A stretch of DNA of 37,271 bases from Candidatus Muiribacterium halophilum (GTDB lineage Bacteria; Muiribacteriota; Muiribacteriia; Muiribacteriales; Muiribacteriaceae), in the NCBI GenBank assembly GCA_002869225.1, contig PKTG01000097.1:6179-43449 (forward strand), given 5' to 3'. Below, piece after piece: positions 8,544 through 17,979 of this stretch. A program made the translations under genes and the position numbers. The notes under the pieces were generated by a model. That model saw only the letters and a list, made by a program, of their open reading frames with translations. It was not told the DNA's origin and did not search any database. Numbering within the stretch: the stretch's first letter is position 1; each line of letters begins with the position of its first letter.

Positions 8544-9754
8544 TACAGGTAAGAAAATTCGGTGGATCTTCACTTGCTAATCAGACTCTTGTCAAAAGAG
8601 CCTGTTTACTTATAAAGGAAGCTCTTGATGAGAATGATGGACTGTCGATAATAGTTGTTGTATCAGCTCAGGGGAACCAGACAGACGAACTTTTCTCAAA
8701 GACACGGATGTATTTCCCGGAAAAAGGATGTGAGACTCAGAAAGCTCTTTTTGTATCTACCGGAGAACTTCAGAGTGCATCTCTTTTTTCTATGATGATG
8801 GATAGTATTTGTGTAAGTTCTAAAGTTGCTCTTGTGAATAATATTCCAATAGAGACAAACGGAGAAAGTCTGGATTCTAGAATAGTCAGTATCGGAAAAG
8901 ATTATCTTAGCCAACTGATCGAAAAATATAGAGTAGTTATAGTCCCTGGTTATCAGGGTATAAATTCCTCTAATGAGATAACCGTTCTCGGTAGAGGTGG
9001 TTCGGATACTTCTGCAGTCGCCATTGCTGGTAGTCTTGAACTTGATGAATGTCTTATCTTTAGTGATGTAGATGGAATATATACTGCTGATCCTAGAATA
9101 ATATCAAATGCAAAGCATATAAGCTCAATATGTTATGATGAGATGAAAGAGATGGCTTTATCCGGTGCACAGGTAATTCATTATAGAGCCGTAGAGATTG
9201 CAAGAAGATACAATGTTAAGGTAAAATGTTTATCAGCTTTTAAAAAAGGAAAAGAGACTGTAGTCTGCAAAGAGACATCTATGGAAAAACATCATATAAC
9301 AGGAATCGTCCATAATCTTGATGAAGCAAGGGTCGATATAAAAGGAAAGAGTGCAAAGAATACGATAATATCAGATATATTCAAACTTCTTTCCAATATT
9401 AATATTCCTGTTGATATGCTTAGTCAGATATCATCAGGAGATGGTATAACCATCTCTTTTACTATCCCTCGTTCGAACATTGTACAGGCAAAAAACCTTC
9501 TTGAGCAGGAAAAGGATAGAATAGGTTTTGATGAGATGAATATCAATCTTGATGTCGCAAAGATATCTGTTATTGGGAACGGACTGAGGAACAATACTCA
9601 GGTGGCGACCAGGATACTTGATGTGATGAGAGATGAAGGTATGAAAATATATATGATGTCATATTCTGATCTTAGGATAAGTACTGTTATTCCTTCAGAT
9701 GAGTTTCGTAGAGTTCTCAGTAGGCTTCATGAGGTCTTTTTTGAGGAGAATTGA
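8531..9754 (+). CDS. lysC: Aspartate kinase
   Basis: Phosphorylates aspartate, the first step to lysine, threonine and methionine. The N-terminal VRKFGGSSLA is the kinase signature; FVSTGELQSASLFS, VPGYQGI and LGRGGSDTSAVAIA (about residues 155-168) complete the catalytic domain, and FSDVDGIYTADPRI follows. The C-terminal third carries two ACT-type regulatory segments (around ISSGDGITISF and MSYSDLRISTVI), implying feedback control. At 407 residues it is the monofunctional type. It overlaps the ThrB-like gene by 13 bases and asd by one base (TGATG). Confidence 0.93.
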   Translation: MQRLIQVRKFGGSSLANQTLVKRACLLIKEALDENDGLSIIVVVSAQGNQTDELFSKTRMYFPEKGCETQKALFVSTGELQSASLFSMMMDSICVSSKVALVNNIPIETNGESLDSRIVSIGKDYLSQLIEKYRVVIVPGYQGINSSNEITVLGRGGSDTSAVAIAGSLELDECLIFSDVDGIYTADPRIISNAKHISSICYDEMKEMALSGAQVIHYRAVEIARRYNVKVKCLSAFKKGKETVVCKETSMEKHHITGIVHNLDEARVDIKGKSAKNTIISDIFKLLSNINIPVDMLSQISSGDGITISFTIPRSNIVQAKNLLEQEKDRIGFDEMNINLDVAKISVIGNGLRNNTQVATRILDVMRDEGMKIYMMSYSDLRISTVIPSDEFRRVLSRLHEVFFEEN

Positions 9755-10707
9755 TGAATATCGCTGTTGTAGGCGCATCTGGCATTGTTGGAAGAGAATT
9801 TCTGAAGTTAATATGTCAGAGAGGTTTAGCTTATAATAAGATATATCTTTTTTCTAGTGATAGATCAGCAGGAAAAAAGATATTTATAAATGGAAAAGAC
9901 CATGAGTTTATAAGTCTTTCTAAAGCTAATATTCCGGATGATGTTGATATTGCTTTTTTTTCAGCTGGTTCTTCTGTTAGTCTTAAATATGTTCCTTTAT
10001 TTGCTGAAAAGGGGACGGTTGTAATCGATAATTCATCTGCTTTCAGAATGAAGGATAATATTCCGTTAGTAGTTCCTGAAATAAATTTCAATGCTATTAA
10101 AGAAGATGATAAAATAATAGCTAATCCTAATTGTTCTACCATACAATTTGTTCTTGTGCTCGATCTGCTTAAGATCCTGAGACCAAAGAGTATATATATA
10201 TCTACTTATCAGTCTGTATCAGGTGCTGGTCTTAAGGCTCTTGAGGATGTCCTTCTTGATAAAAGTGATTTTTTTGAACAAGGTATAAACAGGAATGTAA
10301 TACCTGAAATAGGTGAGTTTAATGATCTTGGAGAGACTACTGAAGAGGAAAAGATAAGAAAAGAGACTGTTAAGATACTCGAGATCCCCCTTAAGATAAA
10401 TTCATTTGCTGTTAGAGTTCCAACTTTGTTCTGTCATAGTGAATCTGTGATCATTGAATTTGAAAGTGAAGTGAATATAGATGATATCAAATCTTTACTG
10501 GAACAAAGTGAAGTTGTTGTGTATGATGAGAAGATGAACTTAAGTCTTGATATAGCTGGAAGTGATAAGACATTTGTCTCAAGATTACATCAGATAAAAG
10601 AATATAGAGATTCTATAAATATGTGGATAAGTGCAGATAATATTCGTACGGGTGCAGCTTTAAACGCTGTAAAGATAGCTGAGAGGATAATCAATGAGAA
10701 GTTTTGA
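9754..10707 (+). CDS. asd: Aspartate-semialdehyde dehydrogenase
   Basis: Reduces aspartyl phosphate made by LysC to aspartate semialdehyde with NADPH. MNIAVVGASGIVGREF is the nucleotide-binding start; the catalytic cysteine is C127 in NPNCST; SVSGAGLKAL and RVPTLFCHSE carry the substrate Arg and catalytic His regions (the usual Gly before His-Ser is Cys here). I place the start at the ATG at 9754, preceded by GAGGAG and overlapping the lysC stop, rather than the TTG three bases earlier. 317 residues, normal length. It overlaps lptD by 14 bases. Confidence 0.93.
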   Translation: MNIAVVGASGIVGREFLKLICQRGLAYNKIYLFSSDRSAGKKIFINGKDHEFISLSKANIPDDVDIAFFSAGSSVSLKYVPLFAEKGTVVIDNSSAFRMKDNIPLVVPEINFNAIKEDDKIIANPNCSTIQFVLVLDLLKILRPKSIYISTYQSVSGAGLKALEDVLLDKSDFFEQGINRNVIPEIGEFNDLGETTEEEKIRKETVKILEIPLKINSFAVRVPTLFCHSESVIIEFESEVNIDDIKSLLEQSEVVVYDEKMNLSLDIAGSDKTFVSRLHQIKEYRDSINMWISADNIRTGAALNAVKIAERIINEKF

Positions 10708-12709
10708 TAAAAAGCAACTTTTTTTAATGATGATATTATTTCTCTTTGTTATCTCTTATGCTGCAAAAGAAAATAAAGTAGTCGTTTACGGTGGAGTAAT
10801 TGAATATAAGACTGATGAAGAGATGATATATGTGAGAGATGGTGCTCATATTTTTTACTCTGATATAGAGATATTTGCTGATAATATTCAGGTAGATGTT
10901 GAAAATGATAAGGTGTTTGCTTTAGGAAACGTAATATTCTGGCAGGGTCAGGATAAGACTATGGGGGAATATCTTGAATATGATAATAAGACGGGAAAAG
11001 GTTATATAGAGAATGCAAAACTGGTAAGACAGCAGAGTATTATGTATGCTGATTCTATCGAACTCTCGGTAAGAAAAATATCTGGAAAGAATATAATCTG
11101 GACTACCTGTGAGCTCGATCATCCTCATTATTATCTAAAAGCAAAGAGTATTGATATCTTTCCTGATCAGGTCATGTATGCACACGATATGAAATATGTG
11201 ATACATGGAGATACCATAATAAAACAGAAAGTATATAAAATAGATATAAAACCTCTTCAGGAAGATTTTAAATATCGATATGGATATTCTGACTCAAAAG
11301 GTGTATGGGTTAACGCAAAGTATAACTATCTTCTCACCCCGATAGCTACAGGCTGGCTTACATGGGATTATACTCAAAGAATATCGGATACGATCTCGAC
11401 AACAAATACATGGAAGCTAAACAATAAGAGAGATTCTTTAGGAATAAATACTTCAAACTATTCTACAAAGGATGGTAAAAACTCGACAGCAAACTATAGG
11501 ATGAACTATAGAGGGAGAAGTGGTATAGCAAATTATACTTTCTCAGGCACTTTCTTTTCAAGAGATAATTCCCTGACAGCAAAGAACGATGAACTGAATT
11601 ACAACGTGACTTTAGGGCTTAGAATGCCAAGAAATAATTTGCTTGAACTAAGCAATATTAACATATACTGGAAAGAAAGAAGAGACCCTGATGGAAGTTC
11701 TTACCCTCAGGATGATAAGATCAGAGTACTTGATAAGATACCTGAGATAAATTTGACAACAAACAGGATAACCCTTCCAGGTAAAATTTTTAATGTAAAT
11801 ATGAACCTTTTGTGGGGAAAATATTTTGAAGGTGGACCAACTGAGGTCTATGCAAGAAAACAGGATGAGAAGATAAATATATCGTCAAACTCTTATGAGA
11901 TATGGAAACTTGGTAGACTTAATTTATCTGGAAACATAAATCATTCAAGAGATTCAAAAGGAAATGATCAAAAGACCTATTATACTGGTGTATCTTTAAA
12001 TAAGACTTTTTTTAAAGGTATGTCGTGGTCGAATAAATGGGATAGAAGAGATAATTTTGGTACAAGTGCTTTCTCATACTCCACAAGACCAGGCTCTCTG
12101 ACTTATCGAAGTACACTTGCATATAGAGGTAAGAAGATATCAAGTACACTTTTATCATTTAACTATGATCTTAAAGCTGATAAATTTCTCTCAGGAATAT
12201 ATTCGGACCTAAGATTGAATCTAAATAAATTTGAATATTATCTTAAACTAAATTATGCGCTTAATAATCAGACTTTAGGTGATCTCAAGAATCCTGATCC
12301 TACTTTTAGTGATAATTACAATAGGCTTTCTTATAATTTTGATAAGGATACCTATTTAAGATTTACAGTGCCATATAATAGGACAACAGGAAAATATACA
12401 AGTCATTACATTGAAGGAAAATTCAAGCTTCCTAATTTTTATATAGGACATAACTTTATTGAAGGCAAAAGGATAACTGCTAATCTTACATGGAGAAGAG
12501 ATCTTATAACTAAGTCTACAAAAGCTCTTTCAATGGATTTTACGATTGATTTACATTGCTGGGAGGGCGTGATAAAATGGGACAGAAATCGTAAGGAAGG
12601 TTGGCTTGAATTTTATGTTAAGACCGATCCTGGAAACAAACATCGAATATTTTATGATGCTGAAGAAGGAAAGGTGAAACCAATACTAAAAAGAATCGAT
12701 ACTGATTGA
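10694..12709 (+). CDS. lptD: LPS-assembly protein LptD/OstA-like outer-membrane protein
   Basis: LptD is the outer-membrane barrel that inserts lipopolysaccharide. The 671-residue product has a signal peptide (to about residue 23), an LptA/OstA-like N-terminal domain (about 27-165, with ADNIQVDVENDKVFALGNV) and the typical junction TTCELDHPHYYLKAK at 137-151. The remainder is a long series of alternating aromatic beta strands ending in a strand-rich C-terminus. It is shorter than proteobacterial LptD. Its presence is the best evidence that the host is diderm. It overlaps asd and is followed by a lipoprotein gene; no LptE is recognised, though that lipoprotein occupies the spot where one might be. 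Confidence 0.88.
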   Translation: MRSFDKKQLFLMMILFLFVISYAAKENKVVVYGGVIEYKTDEEMIYVRDGAHIFYSDIEIFADNIQVDVENDKVFALGNVIFWQGQDKTMGEYLEYDNKTGKGYIENAKLVRQQSIMYADSIELSVRKISGKNIIWTTCELDHPHYYLKAKSIDIFPDQVMYAHDMKYVIHGDTIIKQKVYKIDIKPLQEDFKYRYGYSDSKGVWVNAKYNYLLTPIATGWLTWDYTQRISDTISTTNTWKLNNKRDSLGINTSNYSTKDGKNSTANYRMNYRGRSGIANYTFSGTFFSRDNSLTAKNDELNYNVTLGLRMPRNNLLELSNINIYWKERRDPDGSSYPQDDKIRVLDKIPEINLTTNRITLPGKIFNVNMNLLWGKYFEGGPTEVYARKQDEKINISSNSYEIWKLGRLNLSGNINHSRDSKGNDQKTYYTGVSLNKTFFKGMSWSNKWDRRDNFGTSAFSYSTRPGSLTYRSTLAYRGKKISSTLLSFNYDLKADKFLSGIYSDLRLNLNKFEYYLKLNYALNNQTLGDLKNPDPTFSDNYNRLSYNFDKDTYLRFTVPYNRTTGKYTSHYIEGKFKLPNFYIGHNFIEGKRITANLTWRRDLITKSTKALSMDFTIDLHCWEGVIKWDRNRKEGWLEFYVKTDPGNKHRIFYDAEEGKVKPILKRIDTD

Positions 12710-12720
12710 TGAGGGGAATT

Positions 12721-13824
12721 ATGATTAAAAAACTCTTTATTTTATTATGTGTTTGTACAATTGTCATGAATATAGGATGTGGAAAGTCAAAACAGGATGA
12801 AGTTAAAAAGCCTGTCATAAAGGAATGGAAACAGGTTGATTTTATTAATGATTTCTTTCCAAATGATATGATAGTTTTTAATAATAAATTTTATTTTGCA
12901 ACAGACAAAGGTTTATTTGAATCAAAAGATGGAAAAGATAGACAAATCGCTAAAATAGATATACTAAAGGAAAAAAAGGCTAAGATAAGAAACCTCGCTG
13001 TTAATAACAATATGCTATTTATTGGAACAGATAGAGGTATAGGAATGCTTTCAAATACTTTTAAATTTCAGATAATGGGAATTGTAAATCAGATACTTCC
13101 GATAGAATCGGGTAAACTTGCTGTACTAGCTAACGATGGTATATACATTGTAAATAATTCTTTCAAAATTGAGATGCATTTTGACAGCGAGAACTCTTTC
13201 TTTGCTCAATATAAGGATAATGAGGATATATCTGAAAGACTTCTTAAGGTTAATAGTGGTGCTGAATTTGGTAAATATTATTATTTTGCAACTGACGAAG
13301 GTCTTGCTCAGGTTGGAAAAGATCTTCAAATGGCAAAAATATTTTTTGGAGATTATCTTGTGCCTTCCTTATCGGGAGAACTTATAAAGCATCAAGGAAA
13401 CTCACCACTACCTGGAAATATGATAAAAGATGTAAAGGTATGGAACTCAAAGATCTTACTTGCTACCAATGGCGGACTTAGTATATATGTTCCTGAATCA
13501 AATAACTGGCATAATCTTACATCTGATCATTATGAGAAGACAAAAAGAGGAAGTAAATGGCAGGAGATACTTGTACCTGGGAACACTGATATGATTGGTA
13601 ATTATGTCAATGATATAAATGTTTATGAAGATAAAGCTTTTATTTCAACTAATAAAGGTCTGAATCTCTTAAATCTCAAAACAAATAAGATCGAGAAGAA
13701 ACTACTTGAAGGAAGTATTAAATTTTCCTATCTAAAAGATGATACTCTTTTTGTTTCTTCAGATTTTGATGGATTATATATTTTCAGATTACAGGAGGTC
13801 ATAGATGAAAATAGCAATAGGTAA
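12721..13824 (+). CDS. Lipoprotein with beta-propeller-type repeats
   Basis: The start is set by GAGGGGAATT just before the ATG at 12721. The signal peptide ends in a lipobox (MNIGCGK, Cys at residue 20), so the protein is lipid-anchored. The mature part repeats a motif of the form (F/L)(F/I)ATDxGL about every 40-60 residues: FATDKGLF, FIGTDRGIG, FATDEGLA, LLATNGGLSI, FISTNKGLN, FVSSDFDGLY. This resembles the blades of two-component-regulator-type propellers, normally ligand- or protein-binding modules. Function unknown. It lies between lptD and rpiB and overlaps rpiB by 20 bases. Length 367 residues. Confidence 0.75.
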   Translation: MIKKLFILLCVCTIVMNIGCGKSKQDEVKKPVIKEWKQVDFINDFFPNDMIVFNNKFYFATDKGLFESKDGKDRQIAKIDILKEKKAKIRNLAVNNNMLFIGTDRGIGMLSNTFKFQIMGIVNQILPIESGKLAVLANDGIYIVNNSFKIEMHFDSENSFFAQYKDNEDISERLLKVNSGAEFGKYYYFATDEGLAQVGKDLQMAKIFFGDYLVPSLSGELIKHQGNSPLPGNMIKDVKVWNSKILLATNGGLSIYVPESNNWHNLTSDHYEKTKRGSKWQEILVPGNTDMIGNYVNDINVYEDKAFISTNKGLNLLNLKTNKIEKKLLEGSIKFSYLKDDTLFVSSDFDGLYIFRLQEVIDENSNR

Positions 13825-14245
13825 TGACCACGCAGCGGTAGAGTTAAAAAAGTGGATTATGGAAGAATTTTTAGATGTTGATTTTATCAATGTTGGAACT
13901 GATAAAGACGAAAGTGTTGATTATACAGATTATTCTTATGAGGTGTGTAAAAAGGTCAATGCAGGCGAAGCTGAGCTTGGAATACTAATTTGTGGAACCG
14001 GAACAGGAATGGCAATTTCTGCAAATAAAGTAAAAGGTATCCGTGCAGCGATGTGTTATAACGAGATGATGGCAGAGTATGCAAAAAGACATAACAATGC
14101 AAATGTACTCGCTATTGGTGCAAGAGTCATGGGAGATGAACTTGCTAAAAGAGTTGTAAGAATATTCTTAAATACTCCTTTTGATGGTGGAAGACATGAA
14201 AGACGTGTAAATAAAATAACAAAGATAGAGGAGGAAAATTTATGA
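13805..14245 (+). CDS. rpiB: Ribose-5-phosphate isomerase B
   Basis: Interconverts ribose 5-phosphate and ribulose 5-phosphate (pentose phosphate pathway). MKIAIGNDHAAVELK carries the family D8-H9 pair, and C63 in LICGTGTGMAISANK is the RpiB active-site cysteine with the phosphate-binding GTGTGM loop; RAAMCYNEMMAEYAKRHNNANVLAIGAR follows. 146 residues is normal. An AGGAGG ribosome site sits 7 bases upstream, inside the lipoprotein gene. Overlaps upp by 4 bases (ATGA). Supplying ribose phosphate next to a PRPP-using enzyme (upp) makes functional sense. Confidence 0.95.
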   Translation: MKIAIGNDHAAVELKKWIMEEFLDVDFINVGTDKDESVDYTDYSYEVCKKVNAGEAELGILICGTGTGMAISANKVKGIRAAMCYNEMMAEYAKRHNNANVLAIGARVMGDELAKRVVRIFLNTPFDGGRHERRVNKITKIEEENL

Positions 14246-14865
14246 TAACAGTTGTAGATCACTCTTTAATTAAACATAAGCTCGCTTATGTTAGGGATAA
14301 AAAGACAACAAATAAGGATTTTAGAGAACTTATATCGGAGATCGCTCTTCTTCTAACTTATGAAGCAACCAGAAAACTCTCTACTGTTAAAAAGACTGTT
14401 GAGACTCCTATTATGGAAGCTGAGTGTGAGGTAGTTAAAGGTAGAAAACCGGTTATTGTACCAATACTTAGAGCTGGTCTTGGTATGGTTGATGGGATTC
14501 TTAAAGTAATGCCTATGGCAAAGACAGGTCATATCGGGCTTTATAGAGATCCTGTAACTTATCAGCCAGTTGAATATTTTTGTAAGATGCCTGACTCACT
14601 TGAAGAAAGACAGATATTTCTTGTAGATCCTATGCTTGCCACGGGTGTTTCGGCTTCAGCAGCAATAGATATACTAAAGAAACATAATGCACAGAAAATA
14701 AAATTCTTATGTATACTATCATGTCCAGAGGGAGCAGCTTATCTTGAAGAAAAGCATCCTGATGTTGATATTTTTACTGCTGCTATGGATATTAAACTAA
14801 ACAACAAAAAATATATCCTTCCTGGACTTGGCGATGCAGGTGACAGGATATTTGTAACAATTTAA
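14242..14865 (+). CDS. upp: Uracil phosphoribosyltransferase
   Basis: Salvages uracil to UMP using PRPP. Family motifs: PIMEAECEVVKGRKPVIVPILRAGLGMVDGIL, the PRPP-binding loop VDPMLATGVSASAAI (about 131-145) and the C-terminal uracil-binding LPGLGDAGDR. 207 residues, normal length. Start overlaps the rpiB stop as ATGA and has GAGGAG upstream. Twelve bases separate it from the dCMP deaminase gene, giving a small pyrimidine salvage pair. Confidence 0.96.
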   Translation: MITVVDHSLIKHKLAYVRDKKTTNKDFRELISEIALLLTYEATRKLSTVKKTVETPIMEAECEVVKGRKPVIVPILRAGLGMVDGILKVMPMAKTGHIGLYRDPVTYQPVEYFCKMPDSLEERQIFLVDPMLATGVSASAAIDILKKHNAQKIKFLCILSCPEGAAYLEEKHPDVDIFTAAMDIKLNNKKYILPGLGDAGDRIFVTI

Positions 14866-14877
14866 CGGGAGATTTTT

Positions 14878-15342
14878 ATGAAAAAAGATAAAAGACCGGA
14901 TTGGAAACATTATTTTATGGATATCACAAACTTAGTATCCACAAGATCTACATGTCTAAGACGGGGAGTTGGTGCAATAATCGTTGAGAACAAACATATA
15001 CTTGCAACAGGTTACAATGGAGTTCCAAGAGGGATAACTCATTGTGAACAGACCGGATGTTTGAGAGAAAAACTAAATGTACCTTCTGGTCAGAGAGCTG
15101 AACTTTGCAGAGGTCTTCATGCTGAACAGAATGCTATAATTCAGGCAGCGACTCATGGTGTCAAAATAGAAGGAGCTGATCTTTACTGTACTCATCAGCC
15201 TTGTGTGATCTGTTCAAAGATGATAATCAATGCTGGAATCAAAAAGGTGTATATTGCGCATCCTTATCCTGATGAACTGGCTCAGGAGATGCTAAGTGAA
15301 GCTGGAATAACAGTAGAGGTGATAAATACAAAAGATGTTTGA
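14878..15342 (+). CDS. dCMP deaminase family protein
   Basis: Zinc-dependent deaminase of the dCMP/ComEB type, converting dCMP to dUMP as the precursor for thymidylate. Zinc ligands and the catalytic Glu are visible as HAE (81-83) and PCVIC (108-112); the family insert with [10 protein letters not shown] (about 56-65) is present. 154 residues, normal length. Preceded by upp and overlapping the WecA-type gene by 8 bases. Confidence 0.93.
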   Translation: MKKDKRPDWKHYFMDITNLVSTRSTCLRRGVGAIIVENKHILATGYNGVPRGITHCEQTGCLREKLNVPSGQRAELCRGLHAEQNAIIQAATHGVKIEGADLYCTHQPCVICSKMIINAGIKKVYIAHPYPDELAQEMLSEAGITVEVINTKDV

Positions 15343-16225
15343 TCCGTATTTGATAAAAACTTTTTTATTGGTTTGTATACTGGAGACTATTTTATTTTTT
15401 ATTATTAAAAAAATAGGGGTATATGACCAGCCATCAGAAAGGAAGATGCATGAGAATCCCAAGCTTACTATGGGTGGTTTGTTATTCATCGTTCCGTTTA
15501 TACTAATTGGTGGTAAAGAAGAAGTATTTAGAAATGTATATACTGCAATAGCTTTTTTTCTGGTTATAGCTGTTGGAATATTTGATGATCTAAAAGGTGC
15601 TACAGCAAAGATGAAATTAGGTACACAGTTAATTGCAGGAGCGCTACTTTTTTTTGGAGGGTCAGGGTTTACATCATTTCTGGGTATTGAGAATATAGTT
15701 GTGCTTTTTCTGTTGACGATATTCTATTATGCCTCGTTTATAAACATAATAAACCTTGTTGATGGAGCTGATGGTTTAGCTGTACTACTTTCAACTGTTA
15801 TCTTTTCAGGTCTTTATTCTGTATCATTCTTAACACCTTCAGGTGTAATGATGTTTAATATTGTTATTTGTCTTCTTGTCTTTTTAATATTCAATATAAA
15901 AAATTCTATAATATTCATGGGAGACACTGGTTCTAACTTTCTTGGTTTTTTAATGGGGATGCTTTTTCTAAATGCTGGTTTTTCGGATTTTACAACAAAT
16001 AGATTCCTTCCGTTTATACTACTTATTGCATTACCTTTCTTTGATACTCTTTTTGCAATAATTCGCAGGATCAAAAATAAAAAATCTATTCTTGATGCGG
16101 ATAAAAAACACATACATCATATACTTATAAAGAAATATAATCTTAATAGAGCTCTGATAATAATAGTTTTGCTTCAGGTAATATTCAGCTTTTTGGGAAT
16201 AAGATTATATGGAGTCATGTTGTGA
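15335..16225 (+). CDS. WecA/TagO-type undecaprenyl-phosphate sugar-1-phosphate transferase
   Basis: A 296-residue multispanning MraY/WecA-family enzyme that loads a sugar 1-phosphate onto undecaprenyl phosphate, starting an envelope glycan. All key motifs are present: KLTMGGL (44-50), the DD pair at 84-85 in [21 protein letters not shown] (137-148), [11 protein letters not shown] (194-204), and [11 protein letters not shown] (254-264) with the histidine cluster of cytoplasmic loop 5. About ten hydrophobic segments. It lacks the C-terminal extension of enterobacterial WecA and is closer to the short Gram-positive/thermophile type. The next gene begins with GTG overlapping its TGA. Confidence 0.92.
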   Translation: MFDPYLIKTFLLVCILETILFFIIKKIGVYDQPSERKMHENPKLTMGGLLFIVPFILIGGKEEVFRNVYTAIAFFLVIAVGIFDDLKGATAKMKLGTQLIAGALLFFGGSGFTSFLGIENIVVLFLLTIFYYASFINIINLVDGADGLAVLLSTVIFSGLYSVSFLTPSGVMMFNIVICLLVFLIFNIKNSIIFMGDTGSNFLGFLMGMLFLNAGFSDFTTNRFLPFILLIALPFFDTLFAIIRRIKNKKSILDADKKHIHHILIKKYNLNRALIIIVLLQVIFSFLGIRLYGVML

Positions 16226-17970
16226 CAAGACGAGTGTTATCTTTTATTTTAATAGATCTAATAAGTTCTTTTATGAGTCTATTGATCAGTTTTATTGTAA
16301 TTGAAAAGACCTTTCCGAATATAAAAGATCTTTTGTTTTACAGTGGATATTGTGTTCTATTTTTATTTATTTTCAGGATGTATATTTTTGTTTCAAGACA
16401 TCTAAGGGTAAGAGCTTTCTTTTATTCAGCTCTTTCCAGTATTTTTGCTTCTATAAGTTATTATTTTTATCCAAAGACTTCAATAAGAGTGCTCTTTACA
16501 TCAGCTCTTATGTTTTTCTGTATTCTTCTTTTTACTCGAATAATGCCATTTTTAATTAGGAGAAATAATAAGAAAAAGAGATTGAAAAACATCCTTATTT
16601 ATGGAGCTGGAGAAGCCGGTATAATGATAGCTAAAGAAATCATCAAAGATAGATCGACAAATACAGAAGTGATAGGTTTTGTCGATGATGATGAAAGACT
16701 ATGGGGAAATTACATAGAAGGTTTAAGAGTGTATGGTGGAAGAGAGATCATAGAAAATACATATATAAGATATGATATTGATGAAGTTTTGGTAGCTTTA
16801 CCTTCTGCTCATGCAAAAGAGATAGAAGAAATAAGAGCTTTTTTAAAAGAAAAAAGTGTCAAAGCAAGAAACCTTCCTGCAGAATCTGAACTTGTGGATG
16901 GAAGTGTCTCATATAAAGAAGCAAGAGAATTTTCAATAGATGATGTGCTCAGAAAGGAACCTCACCCAAGAGACCTTGTCGCACTTGGTGCATTAATAGG
17001 TGGAAAAAAAGTTCTTATTACAGGTGCCGGTGGTTCAATAGGTTCAGAACTATCAAGACAGGTACTTCTCTTTAATCCAAAGAGACTTCTTGTTGCAGGA
17101 CATGGCGAGAATAGTATTTATCTTCTTAAAAACGAACTTAAAAGTTATGAGAATTTTGATTCTTTATTGATGGATATTCAGGATTATGAAAAAGTTGAAA
17201 AGGTAATAGAGGAGTTTAAACCGGATATAATATTTCATGCAGCTGCACATAAACATGTACCTCTTATGGAGGAAAATCCAGATGAGGGTGTAAAGAACAA
17301 TATCTTTGGTTCCTTTAATGTGTTTGAGATAGCGGGAAAGAACAGGGTGTCAAGACTTATCTTTATATCAACTGATAAAGCTGTAAATCCCAAGAGTGTT
17401 ATGGGAGCTACCAAAAGGGTTGCAGAAAAGATGATGATAGCCTTTTCAGAAAAATTTCCTGATACTATATATGCTTCTGTCAGATTTGGAAATGTAATTG
17501 GTTCAAGAGGCTCTGTTTTTCCGTTATTTAAGAAACAGATAAAAGAAGGTGGTCCTTTGACATTAACTCATCCTGAGGTTGAAAGGTTCTTTATGTCAAT
17601 ACCTGAAGCGGTTCAGCTGACGATGGAAGCTGCCTGTCTTGGTAAAGGTGGAGAGGTATTTATTCTTGATATGGGAGAACCTGTAAAGATACTAGATATT
17701 GCCGAGAAGATGATAAGACTTTCAGGTATGGAACCTGGCAAGGATATTAATATAAAGATAACAGGTCTAAGAGATGGTGAGAAGCTAACAGAAGAATTGT
17801 TTTATGGAAAAGAAGTCAGAATAAATACTCGAAATAAAAAGATTTTCATTGCAAAACATACCAAAGTTCCAATAGAATTTATTGAGACTGTGGAAAAGGA
17901 ATTTGTTGGTATAAATATGTTATCCGATGATGATATTAGAAAAAGACTCCGTAGTCTTGTTGAAGAATAA
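16222..17970 (+). CDS. CapD/FlaA1-type membrane-bound nucleotide-sugar 4,6-dehydratase
   Basis: A 582-residue polysaccharide-biosynthesis dehydratase of the CapD/PglF/WbpM group. Residues 1-112 have four membrane helices; ILIYGAGEAG (124-133) starts the first Rossmann unit; VLITGAGGSIGSE (264-276) starts the SDR catalytic unit, with FHAAAHKHVPLME (338-350) and the TDKAVNPKSVMGATK stretch (384-398) carrying the catalytic Thr/Asp/Lys and Met/Lys positions. The family typically makes UDP-4-keto-6-deoxy-GlcNAc from UDP-GlcNAc. The start is GTG at 16222, overlapping the WecA stop by 4 bases. Together with its neighbours it forms an envelope-glycan initiation module. Confidence 0.92.
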   Translation: MTRRVLSFILIDLISSFMSLLISFIVIEKTFPNIKDLLFYSGYCVLFLFIFRMYIFVSRHLRVRAFFYSALSSIFASISYYFYPKTSIRVLFTSALMFFCILLFTRIMPFLIRRNNKKKRLKNILIYGAGEAGIMIAKEIIKDRSTNTEVIGFVDDDERLWGNYIEGLRVYGGREIIENTYIRYDIDEVLVALPSAHAKEIEEIRAFLKEKSVKARNLPAESELVDGSVSYKEAREFSIDDVLRKEPHPRDLVALGALIGGKKVLITGAGGSIGSELSRQVLLFNPKRLLVAGHGENSIYLLKNELKSYENFDSLLMDIQDYEKVEKVIEEFKPDIIFHAAAHKHVPLMEENPDEGVKNNIFGSFNVFEIAGKNRVSRLIFISTDKAVNPKSVMGATKRVAEKMMIAFSEKFPDTIYASVRFGNVIGSRGSVFPLFKKQIKEGGPLTLTHPEVERFFMSIPEAVQLTMEAACLGKGGEVFILDMGEPVKILDIAEKMIRLSGMEPGKDINIKITGLRDGEKLTEELFYGKEVRINTRNKKIFIAKHTKVPIEFIETVEKEFVGINMLSDDDIRKRLRSLVEE

Positions 17971-17979
17971 AGGATTTTT

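Noticed and set aside
9751-9753. TTG start for asd
   Set aside because: The ATG at 9754 has an ideal GAGGAG spacing and overlaps the lysC stop; the added residue is not part of the family N-terminus.
12706-12708. TTG start for the propeller lipoprotein
   Set aside because: The ATG at 12721 follows GAGGGG directly and gives a proper lipoprotein signal peptide.
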